From positions 18,301,243 through 18,365,242 of the forward strand of contig OX463816.1 of the NCBI GenBank assembly GCA_949825045.1: a DNA stretch of 64,000 nt, read 5' to 3'. Below are positions 21,432-29,334 of the stretch, piece after piece. Position 1 is the stretch's first letter. Every line of letters begins with the position of its first letter. Source of the DNA: Argyresthia goedartella. Taxonomy: Eukaryota > Arthropoda > Insecta > Lepidoptera > Argyresthiidae. The notes beneath the pieces are model-generated. The model had not been told where the DNA came from, ran no database searches, and worked only from the letters and a program-made list of their open reading frames with translations. The translations under genes and the position numbers were made by a program.

Positions 21432-24400
21432 ATGTCTAATAATAGATTAGTATATTGTACATCCTGTGATGTCTCTGTAAAAAGTAAAAGTTTGTCAGCT
21501 CATTTGCGCAGCACTGTACACAAAAATAATAATGCTGTTATTAAGGGTGAGGGTCTTGAGAAGATATCCAGTGCTTTCCGCAGTCGAATCGCAACGTACA
21601 GACTAAGCAACGTGGACTCGGGGGCGGCGGCGGGCGGCGCGGGCTCTAATGCTTGCCCTCCGAACATCTATCTGCGCTCGCTGCGGTCACGCGTACGTGA
21701 GCTGATAGAGGCGCGGATCGGCTCCTTTAACAGCGTTAAGGTAAATTTTGAACTGTATGCTGAGTTCTCCTTACCTAAGAATGATGAACGGGAGATTAAA
21801 TCGTTCGCCACGCCCAATAAAGTGATTCACAAACATTATGATTTTGAAGATATTTACAAAAACGCTGTAAATTTGATTGTTGCAAAAATCGATGAATTTC
21901 AGGAGAGAGACAGTGGTTGGAGTTTTGTAGCAAATTCGTATCTGGAAGTCAATATCAACAAATATAATCCACTAAGAGGTTCAAGGTTTATCGATCTTCC
22001 TAGACCTATTAAATTAAAACGAGCGTGTGTCAATATTCAGAACTCAGATAATTTCTGTTTTCTATGGTGCATAATGGCCGCTTTATTTCCTGCACAACAA
22101 AATTCACACCGAACGAGTTCATATCCTCATTTCGATACTGTGCTTAACACAAAAAACATGAAGTTTCCAGCAGGTTTCAGGGATGTAAAGATTTTTGAAA
22201 AGAATAACGATAACATAAGTATTAATATTTATGGTCTCAGTGAAAAGTCTGTTGTTGTAGGACCTTTATACAAATCTGTTCACAAGGGGCGGAAGCATCG
22301 TATAAATTTATTGTTTTTGGAATCGGGTGCGCTAACACATTATTGTCTTATTAAGGATTTGAGTAGGCTTGTAAGGTCTCAGATAACTAAACATGATGGT
22401 AGAATATTTTTTTGTGATGATTGCTTGTTATTTTTTTCTAATGATAAAAAGCGTAATGAGCATGTGTGCAGTGGTGTTAAAACGTCATTGCCTGATAAAG
22501 GGACATTGATACAGTTCAAACATTTCGAACGCATGCATGATATGCCATTTGTCATTTACGCAGATTTTGAGTCTATGTTACAACCCTGTTCGGAGAAAAA
22601 CTCGAATTTTACGGAGTCGATTCAAAAACACGTTCCAGTAGCGTTCGGATATTATATTGTTTGCTCCTACGATGCGTCTTTAAATCGATATCAATCATAC
22701 CGAGGTCCGGACTGTATTCAACAGTTTTTAAAAATATTAGGCGAAGACGTTGAAACGATAAGTAAAATACTAAACGATCCTATCGACATGTTACCCCTTA
22801 ATGAAAATGAGCTGAAAAACTTTTTAGAGTCGAAAAATTGTTACCTCTGTAATAAGTTAATGTTTGAAGGAAAGGTTAAAGATCATTGTCATTTGACTGG
22901 ACGCTACCGCGGGGCAGCTCATGATTATTGTAACCTTCGATTTAAGCTCCCTAAATCTTTCGTCCCAATTTTTTTCCACAACCTGTCAGGCTATGACAGT
23001 CATTTGTTTATACGAGAGCTAGGTGAAATGCACGGAAACATAAATGTTATCGCAAGAACAAAAGAAAATTATGTGTCTTTTACAAAGTTCTTTCCTGTTA
23101 ACAATAATGACTATATGGCTGTTCGTTTTGTTGACTCATTCGCATTTTTAGGTACTAGTTTAGAAAAAGTTGCAGAAAATTTAGTAATCGAAGATTTTAT
23201 CCACCTCTCTCGTTGCTACCCCGATAAACAGCAATTCGACTTATTGAGACGTAAAGGTATTTATCCTTACGAGTACATGAATAAATGGAAACGTTATGAT
23301 GAAAATAAATTACCTCCGCGTGAGTGTTTCTACAGCAGTTTAACTGATGAGGTTATTTCAGAGTCAGATTATGCTCACGCACAGTGTGTGTGGCGCTTAT
23401 TCCATTTGTCAAACCTTGGTCAATATACCGATCTATACTTAAAATCAGATGTAATGCTGTTGACGGATATTTTTGAGAGTTTTAGAAAGACGTGTAAAAC
23501 TAATTATAGGTTAGACCCAGCCTTTTACATAACGGCTCCCAGCTTAAGCTTCGATGCAATGCTGTTAAAAACAGAAGTAAAATTAGAATTAATAGATGAT
23601 CTGGAAATTATCAGAATGATACAAAAAGGTATTCGTGGAGGTGTTTGTTTATGTTCTACTCGCTATGCCAGTGCTAATAATAAGTACCTCTCGAACTACA
23701 ACCCCTCGAATCCTGATAATTACTTATTGTATATAGATTGTAATAATTTGTACGGATTTGCTATGTGTAGTTATTTACCACACTCTGATTTCGAATTGAT
23801 CGAAAATCCTGTGTTTCAAGTTTCTGACATTCTCTGTTTACAAGACAATTCAGATGTAGGTTACATTTTTGATCTCGATCTAGAATATCCTGAATCTCTA
23901 CATGATCATCATAACGATTTACCTTTCTGCCCACAAAAATTTGTACCGCCTGGATCTAAAACGAGTAAACTGATACCGAATTTGTATGACAAATATAATT
24001 ATGTTATGCACTATATTCATTTGAAAACGTGTCTGAAACATGGACTTAAATTAAAAAGCATACACAGAGTTATTAAATTTAAACAAGGTCCATATTTGAA
24101 ACAATATATTGATTTAAATACGGAATTGAGGCAAAAAGCTAAATCTCAATTTGAACAAGACTTTTTTAAATTATTAAACAATAGCATTTTTGGTAAAACC
24201 CTTGAGGATACGGAAAAAAGGTTAAATGTTAAATTAGTAAATCAGTGGTCTGATAAACATAACAAAACGAAAAAACATTTAGGCGCAGAGCAACTAATAG
24301 CTCGACCTAATAACCATAGCTCAACTATTTTTACTGAAAATTTTGTAGCGGTCCAGATGAATTCTGAAAAAATTACTCTCGATAAACCAATTTACATTGG

Positions 24401-24971
24401 TTTTTCTGTTTTGGAAATATCTAAGAGTCATATGTACGACTTTCACTATTCTGTTATGAAACCTTTTTATGGCCCTAATATAAAAATGTGTTACACAGAT
24501 ACTGACAGTTTTCTGTATTCCATAACAACGAAAGATGTCTACAAAGACATAAAATACCATTTCCCTCAATACTTCGACACTAGCAACTACGCGTGTAATA
24601 ATATGTATGGTATAAGGAGGCATAATAAAAAAGTGCCTGGGTTATTTAAAGATGAGCTAGGAGGTCAGCTTATAGTCGAATTTGTAGGCCTACGGTCTAA
24701 ACTTTATTCCATAAAAACTGAAGATACTGAATTAAAAAAAGCTAAAGGAACCAAAAAATCTGTTGTGAAAACATTGAGTTTTAAGGACTATAAAGGTGTT
24801 TTATTAGATAATAATTTAGTTAGGAAAAAAAATATGGTATTCAGGTCATTAAAACATGAAATTTTTACACAGTCGCTTAATAAAATAGCTCTCTCAAGTA
24901 ATGATGATAAGCGCATCATTCTAAAAAATAAAATATCAACTCTTTCATGGGGTCATGAATCAGCATTTTGA
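21432..24971 (+). CDS. polB: Protein-primed DNA polymerase B (Polinton pPolB)
   Basis: 1179 aa from the ATG at 21432 (the frame is open slightly upstream, where a TTCTTAG splice-acceptor-like site suggests a spliced leader). N-terminus: C2H2-like finger CTSCDVSVKSKSLSAHLRST. Exonuclease: Exo I IYADFES (D378/E380), Exo II NLSGYDSHLF (D522), Exo III YLKSDVMLL (D673). Between Exo I and II is a Cys/His cluster (C470xxC...DHCHLTGRYRGAAHDYC) resembling an endonuclease VII-type treble clef. Polymerase: motif A YIDCNNLYG (D769), motif B NNSIFGKT (about 917), motif C YTDTDS (D1023/D1025). All catalytic residues are present. It would replicate the element with proofreading, probably primed by a terminal protein, as known for the family. 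Upstream is the spliced gene; downstream lies a SINE. Confidence 0.97.
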   Translation: MSNNRLVYCTSCDVSVKSKSLSAHLRSTVHKNNNAVIKGEGLEKISSAFRSRIATYRLSNVDSGAAAGGAGSNACPPNIYLRSLRSRVRELIEARIGSFNSVKVNFELYAEFSLPKNDEREIKSFATPNKVIHKHYDFEDIYKNAVNLIVAKIDEFQERDSGWSFVANSYLEVNINKYNPLRGSRFIDLPRPIKLKRACVNIQNSDNFCFLWCIMAALFPAQQNSHRTSSYPHFDTVLNTKNMKFPAGFRDVKIFEKNNDNISINIYGLSEKSVVVGPLYKSVHKGRKHRINLLFLESGALTHYCLIKDLSRLVRSQITKHDGRIFFCDDCLLFFSNDKKRNEHVCSGVKTSLPDKGTLIQFKHFERMHDMPFVIYADFESMLQPCSEKNSNFTESIQKHVPVAFGYYIVCSYDASLNRYQSYRGPDCIQQFLKILGEDVETISKILNDPIDMLPLNENELKNFLESKNCYLCNKLMFEGKVKDHCHLTGRYRGAAHDYCNLRFKLPKSFVPIFFHNLSGYDSHLFIRELGEMHGNINVIARTKENYVSFTKFFPVNNNDYMAVRFVDSFAFLGTSLEKVAENLVIEDFIHLSRCYPDKQQFDLLRRKGIYPYEYMNKWKRYDENKLPPRECFYSSLTDEVISESDYAHAQCVWRLFHLSNLGQYTDLYLKSDVMLLTDIFESFRKTCKTNYRLDPAFYITAPSLSFDAMLLKTEVKLELIDDLEIIRMIQKGIRGGVCLCSTRYASANNKYLSNYNPSNPDNYLLYIDCNNLYGFAMCSYLPHSDFELIENPVFQVSDILCLQDNSDVGYIFDLDLEYPESLHDHHNDLPFCPQKFVPPGSKTSKLIPNLYDKYNYVMHYIHLKTCLKHGLKLKSIHRVIKFKQGPYLKQYIDLNTELRQKAKSQFEQDFFKLLNNSIFGKTLEDTEKRLNVKLVNQWSDKHNKTKKHLGAEQLIARPNNHSSTIFTENFVAVQMNSEKITLDKPIYIGFSVLEISKSHMYDFHYSVMKPFYGPNIKMCYTDTDSFLYSITTKDVYKDIKYHFPQYFDTSNYACNNMYGIRRHNKKVPGLFKDELGGQLIVEFVGLRSKLYSIKTEDTELKKAKGTKKSVVKTLSFKDYKGVLLDNNLVRKKNMVFRSLKHEIFTQSLNKIALSSNDDKRIILKNKISTLSWGHESAF

Positions 24972-24986
24972 GCTGTATATGTATGA

Positions 24987-25245
24987 ATAATAATAATAAT
25001 AATACCTTGGACACTATTTACACACATTGATCTAGCCCCAAACTAGGATTCCCTGTATCTTGGGTACTAGACAACGATACACATACTTATATAGATAAAT
25101 ATTATACTTAGATAGATAAACAACCATGACTAGGGTACAAACATCCGTTCTCATCAAACAAATATTTGCCCCCACCGGGACTCGAACCCGGGACCCTTGG
25201 CTTCGTAGGCAGGGTCACTGCCGACTCGGCTATTCGGGTCGTCAG
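24987..25245 (-). mobile_element. tRNA-derived SINE inserted in the Polinton
   Basis: Read on minus: a tRNA-like head (25160-25243) with A-box-like AGCCGAGTCGGCAGTG and a perfect B-box GGTTCGAGTCC (25177-25190). A body follows with GGGAATCCTAGTTTGGGGCT, and an (ATT)n tail seen as AATAATAAT at 24987-25004. It lies 15 bp after the polymerase stop, interrupts no gene, and must be younger than the Polinton insertion or part of the circulating element. Confidence 0.85.
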
Positions 25246-25259
25246 TCATATAACTTGTC

Positions 25260-25400
25260 TCTAAACTATAGCTTGTAAGTGAATATTGTTTTAAAAATAA
25301 AATATCGTGCTTAGTGAATATTGTTTTAAAAATAAAATATGAATCAACATAGACTCTAAACTATAGCTTTTAAGTGAATATTGTTATATTAAAATAAAAA
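25260..25400 (+). repeat. AT-rich tandem repeats after the polymerase gene
   Basis: GTGAATATTGTTTTAAAAAT appears twice and a diverged form once, with CTAAACTATAGCTT heads at two of them. AATAAA-like signals inside may serve as polyadenylation sites for pPolB. Confidence 0.6.
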
Positions 25401-25873
25401 ATGTGTTCTCGGATTATGTTTCGTGTTTCTTTTTAAGCTTAATGTTACAACATACCCTACTTAATGTCAGATATCAGCCGGAGTGGACTTGTATGTAGAG
25501 GTTAGGTACTTTAGAATGGTTTTCTAAAAGATGGAACATATCGCTTGAAAGCGATAACGTTGAAATGATTATGATGACTAATCGCAACGTGAATATTGCA
25601 CGTGTTGCGTTCAATGAACTCAATTTGAAAAATATAACAATATGTGCATATTAACGTAAGCAAAATTTTATTAAGAAATGCAAGATTAGGTGATTTGTTT
25701 TATTACAACGTGATAATGACCATTTCTAAAGAAGGTAGCTTAAGAAGAGGACGCGGTTCATTACTCCAAGATTATGTCTATATTAAACGAGGTAAAACAT
25801 ACTGTTTATTTTTGGATGATTATTATAAAGTTTATTTTCGCAGTAAACTACATCATGTTTTTTGTTTTACAGT

Positions 25874-26232
25874 CAATGGATCCCTCTGACTTGTGGTTCC
25901 AACACGCTCAGCCTCAAAATTATGACGACGTTCTGCAAGATTCTACACCCAGTCAAGACACCAAAGAAAAGAAAAAGAAGAAAAAGATGAGATTGGACAG
26001 AAATAAATTAAATCCGACAGTGTTGTCATCATACGTAATAACAAAGGCCCCGAAAAGACCTCTTCGTTTGATTAAGATAGAAATTTACGACTTAAATGGA
26101 CCTCAGACTTGTACAGATGATAGTGTTGTAAGCGTACAGTACGTACAATCGGAAGTAGTAGATGAAATAATGGACTTGTCAGAGAATTTAGTGAATAAAA
26201 TTTGTAAAAAAATATGCAATGATTCTATTTAA
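25874..26232 (+). CDS. Small Lys-rich Polinton protein, unknown
   Basis: 118 aa starting MDPSDLWFQHAQPQ. The ATG lies 3 bases after a strong acceptor (TTTTGTTTTACAG, ends 25870) and a good donor (AAC|GTAAGC) lies at 25656, so the leader is probably spliced. Residues about 33-45 are a run of Lys/Arg (KEKKKKKKMR), a likely nuclear signal. The rest has TKAPKRPLRLIKIEIYDLN and a helical C-terminus (VVDEIMDLSENLVNKICKK). No family recognised. It is last in the plus-strand block, convergent with the capsid block. The open stretch 25644-25870 in another frame lacks an ATG start and is probably intron. Confidence 0.6.
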
Positions 26233-26414
26233 ATAAATAAAATTCACTATTAATTTATTTTGATGTTTTATTTATGTACTTTAAGTCTTTAACCCTTGTG
26301 TAGTTTAAAGGGATGCTGAAATAAAATCAATAATTTAGGTAAACAAACATTTATTATTAATCATTTTTTAAACTAATCGATAACACATACACTCATAAAA
26401 CAAAAGTAAAATAA
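26233..26414. terminator. Convergent polyadenylation spacer
   Basis: AATAAAATT at about 26234-26242 serves the plus block. A/T-rich sequence with reverse-strand AATAAT/AATAAA-like motifs around 26340-26365 would serve the minus block. This is where the two Polinton transcription blocks meet. Confidence 0.5.
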
Positions 26415-26903
26415 TTACATAGTTATTTGTTTATCTTTAAACCATTTTTTAATACATAATACGTTTCTTAGAGCACAATTGGATTTGTGAGTTATACAAC
26501 TGAAATCATTGAGATGTGATTTAAACATCTCAAACAACTGTTTTAAATTTGGACATCCTTTTTCTTCTATGTTTATTATTGCACAGTTCTCACACAATTC
26601 TTTCAACCATTTTACCTTTTCTAAACCTTTAACTATTAAAAGTTTGTTCTCTAGATATGGTTTGATAATACTTTTGAACTGCAGAAAATCAACGTGTCCC
26701 TCACCCCATCTGTACCCGAGATTGTTTTCAATCCATTGTACACGTTTCTTTTCCACTTCTGATAAATATCGATAAGGATACGGAGGCTTGATGAGAAATA
26801 CTTGAGTGTATTCGGCTGTAGCCAACGCAAGTTCTTTAACAATGAAATCATTCTCAGCATTTTTAAAACCTTGTACGTCTACAAATAAAGTTTTTGTATT
26901 CAT
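26415..26903 (-). CDS. Polinton protein with RNase H-like/DEDD exonuclease-like features
   Basis: 162 aa. The start MNTKTLFVDVQGFKNAENDF resembles an ExoI-type D-x-(E/Q)-G strand and is followed by FIVKELALATAEY. Middle: KLLIVKGLEKVKWLKELCEN; end: a Cys/His-containing NCALRNVLCIKKWF. I recall similar stand-alone proteins in insect Polintons, but the nuclease assignment is inference from fold-like pattern. Its ATG overlaps the capsid stop as ATGA (26900-26903), suggesting coupled expression. It is last in the minus block. Confidence 0.55.
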   Translation of the reverse strand: MNTKTLFVDVQGFKNAENDFIVKELALATAEYTQVFLIKPPYPYRYLSEVEKKRVQWIENNLGYRWGEGHVDFLQFKSIIKPYLENKLLIVKGLEKVKWLKELCENCAIINIEEKGCPNLKQLFEMFKSHLNDFSCITHKSNCALRNVLCIKKWFKDKQITM

Positions 26904-28117
26904 GATAATTTTCTTACAATATTACTTAATGGTTTATATTCAATTAAACATTCATTCAGAATAAGACAATACGCCGACGTTTGATCAGGTATTTCTACTT
27001 CACTCTCGAGCTCTAGGCGTACATTAACCACCGGTCCAGATTTCAGATTATCGCTTTGTCTTGAACAGTCTATAACAAAAAGAGGAGCCAACTCTTTGAA
27101 CTCTTTTGCACTCAACAATGGCTCAGTTCTTCTGCCGTAATAAGACTGCTGAAATCTAACGTATTGCTCGTATAATATAGCAATATTGTCGTTAGTAAAA
27201 CTTACGTTCATATTGTCGTACGGAAAGTAGGTTGAGTTTAGATATACTTTTACATCACGCAAATTACAATGATCGAATTGTGACATGTCTTTGTGAGCGT
27301 CGTTTTTGCGATTGGTCTGCAACCCTAGTATAACATATCGTGGTTTTTCAATCTGGGAAGATGTTTTGATTGACCATGTATGCTTTGTAGTTCTTGGCAG
27401 CAAGGGATATTCATACAAATCCCAATTTCTAAATGGTACTTGGATAGATCTATCCTTTTCCAACAATCGTAGAAGATTGATTCTTTCCGCGTCACTCACT
27501 TTTACATGTGGAACTCGCCATATAATTTTATGAATTTTTACGTCTTCTACGACTTCACCGGTATTTAATTTTAGAGCATTCAGGTTTGTGTTACTGCGAA
27601 GAAGAACAAGTTCATGTTTGCAGTTGATTATAACTTTCTTATAATCTTCTGCAAATCCTAGGATGTTACACAGAGGTATCGACGCTGAAAATTTTCCTGA
27701 TTGCACGTTTTTCGTGCCATTGATATCCCAACCCCACGCTTTAGACATCTTTGACTCACTATCATTCATAGACAACAGTGACTTCATTGTAGTAGTAATT
27801 CCAGCGTTTTTAACCTTATCTACTTCAACTCCATTCAATTCATAACGAATATCTTGAAAAAAGTATAACAGCGGATTATTTGTAAACTGCACACTAGCAA
27901 CCGTTTCCTTTGCAGCGTTCTTCGAAACATTGACGACACCTTCCAAATATAACGTGCTTGCCGATGGGAGTATGTACAGATCTTGTTGATTAATCGGTAT
28001 ACGAATTTCATCATTACGATTGAATGTAGTGACATAAGGTTTATACGAATGAATCTCAATACCATCAATGCTATTATCATAGACAGGCGCACTCAAAATA
28101 TCTAGAATGTTACTCAT
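26900..28117 (-). CDS. MCP: Major capsid protein (double jelly-roll type)
   Basis: 405 aa, MSNILDILSAPVYDNSIDGI to LSNIVRKLS. Position between penton and downstream genes, size, and a beta-rich body with few helices fit the Polinton double jelly-roll major capsid protein. Supporting patches: IRIPINQQDLYILPSASTLY near the N-terminus, NPLLYFFQDIRYELNGVEVD, GFAEDYKKVIINCKHELVLL, and YLNSTYFPYDN. It would form hexon-like trimers of an icosahedral capsid. The start codon overlaps the stop of the 47-aa ORF (ATGA at 28117-28114). No stop or frameshift. Confidence 0.85.
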   Translation of the reverse strand: MSNILDILSAPVYDNSIDGIEIHSYKPYVTTFNRNDEIRIPINQQDLYILPSASTLYLEGVVNVSKNAAKETVASVQFTNNPLLYFFQDIRYELNGVEVDKVKNAGITTTMKSLLSMNDSESKMSKAWGWDINGTKNVQSGKFSASIPLCNILGFAEDYKKVIINCKHELVLLRSNTNLNALKLNTGEVVEDVKIHKIIWRVPHVKVSDAERINLLRLLEKDRSIQVPFRNWDLYEYPLLPRTTKHTWSIKTSSQIEKPRYVILGLQTNRKNDAHKDMSQFDHCNLRDVKVYLNSTYFPYDNMNVSFTNDNIAILYEQYVRFQQSYYGRRTEPLLSAKEFKELAPLFVIDCSRQSDNLKSGPVVNVRLELESEVEIPDQTSAYCLILNECLIEYKPLSNIVRKLS

Positions 28118-28257
28118 GATAAAAGTCCAATTTGTTTAAGGAATTTTATATTTTTTGCAGTTAGTTTCTTCTTCTTCCAAGTCCTTTCCTTGTGAGAGAT
28201 TGAAGTGTGACTAATCGTTTTTGGTAGTCGTGATAAGTTTTTATTAAAATCAATCAT
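28114..28257 (-). CDS. 47-aa basic protein between penton and capsid genes
   Basis: ATG at 28257 overlaps the penton stop (ATGA 28257-28254), and its own TGA (28116-28114) overlaps the capsid ATG (ATGA 28117-28114). The product begins MIDFNKNLSRLPKTISH, has RTWKKKKLTAKNIKFLKQ, and is strongly basic, which would suit a nucleic-acid-binding or capsid-associated role (inference). It is too short for standard gene calling. The exact fit between two ATGA overlaps argues that it is real. Confidence 0.7.
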   Translation of the reverse strand: MIDFNKNLSRLPKTISHTSISHKERTWKKKKLTAKNIKFLKQIGLLS

Positions 28258-28955
28258 TTTTTCTTAAGGTGTAAATACAGTTGAACTTCTTCACCACGTA
28301 AATTAATTAAATTATTCTTAATGTCCAATATCCTTACAGTTATGGTGCTTATGTTATTTTGGTTTACGGGAAAATAAATAACGTTCTTTGGTATTTCTAT
28401 TAACCTATAACCTGGTGGAACGTTAGGAGCAAACTCATGTATAATGTGACTTGATATGCCATTTATATATGATCCACTCACTATATCACATTCTATTCTC
28501 ACCACAGTTGTTGAAAGCATATTAACAGGATATTGTGATTCGTGTAATATATTAGCTTCAAGCGGTTGATTACCAAATCCTAACAAATTTCCTAGACTAT
28601 TTTCTTTCTCAAAATGAATAGCTTTGTTGCTGATAATGTACGTTTTCAATGTATTATTGTTGCATGATAAATTAAAGTTGATGTCTTGCAATTTTCCTTT
28701 CAGGTAGTCGTTTATATCTTGCAATTCGTATGTTCCTTCAGGAATTTCAATAACATCATTTTCACCGTAATAAAACTTGTTATTTGTACTATCAACGTTT
28801 GGAATTGAATTAAAGGTAGATAGGTATAGCAGAGCGCACTCATATTCTCCCTCTAGTTGTAATGTAGGAGAATAATTCGTAATTAAAAGCGACGTATTGC
28901 CTGTTATTGATAGGGTGAATGACATTTTAACAATGGTGAAAATAAACGCTAACAT
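28254..28955 (-). CDS. Minor capsid (penton) protein
   Basis: 233 aa from the ATG at 28955, which overlaps the protease stop (TGATG). An internal ATG at 28925 (MSFTLSITGNTSLL, 223 aa) is an equally good start and closer to family N-termini. Features: LEGEYECALLYLSTFNSIPN, YYGENDVIEIPEGTYELQDI and the C-terminal PPGYRLIEIPKNVIYFPVNQ, a pattern found in Polinton penton-like single jelly-roll proteins. It would occupy capsid vertices. Confidence 0.82.
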   Translation of the reverse strand: MLAFIFTIVKMSFTLSITGNTSLLITNYSPTLQLEGEYECALLYLSTFNSIPNVDSTNNKFYYGENDVIEIPEGTYELQDINDYLKGKLQDINFNLSCNNNTLKTYIISNKAIHFEKENSLGNLLGFGNQPLEANILHESQYPVNMLSTTVVRIECDIVSGSYINGISSHIIHEFAPNVPPGYRLIEIPKNVIYFPVNQNNISTITVRILDIKNNLINLRGEEVQLYLHLKKK

Positions 28956-29334
28956 CAATACTTTATATGTTTATTCCAAAAATCTTGCAAGTACTTTAAA
29001 CATAAATGTCCACAGTTCACACTTTCATAAGTCTGATATCGAGTATAATTGTAATACAAATTAGGAGTATTGAGATATTTCACAACTTCTACCGGCGGCT
29101 TCAAGTTTCCAAAGCTGTCAAAATATTCATAATAGTCTTTCAGTTTTATGTAGGCTACCCAGTGTGTTCCGGCATTGTGCGAATCGTCTAAATTTATAAT
29201 ACCACATTCTATACTTCTTGGTTTTCGTGGTAAAGCATCTTTCATGTAAACTCCACGAAAATATGGTATTTCTCTAGCATATTCGATGATATCTAAATTG
29301 GTCAGAGCACGCTTAGGCAGCCTGTTTATTAGTT
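28955..29334 (-). CDS. Adenain-like cysteine protease (possibly expressed by -1 frameshift)
   Basis: The catalytic region from the first ATG (29245, 96 aa) has His in GTHWVAYIKL, Asp in YEYFDSFGNL and Cys in NCGHLCLKYL, the His-Asp/Glu-Cys order of adenovirus-type proteases that mature capsids. Conserved sequence continues upstream of that ATG (LTNLDIIEYAREIPYFRGVY), yet the frame has no Met back to the in-frame TAA near 29342. The open frame starts exactly at a slippery site overlapping the end of the PLA2 ORF (29332-29338). Options: -1 frameshift fusion, non-AUG initiation, or use of the internal ATG with loss of the N-terminal strand. Confidence 0.85.

Noticed and set aside
25158..25245. 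tRNA gene candidate (B-box and tRNA-like fold)
   Set aside because: It is fused to a SINE body and an (ATT)n tail, and its stems are imperfect; a SINE head, not a functional tRNA.
25644..25889. 81-codon open frame before the small Polinton gene
   Set aside because: It starts with GTG, contains a likely intron (donor 25656, acceptor 25870) and has no recognisable family; treated as intronic, though an exon is not excluded.
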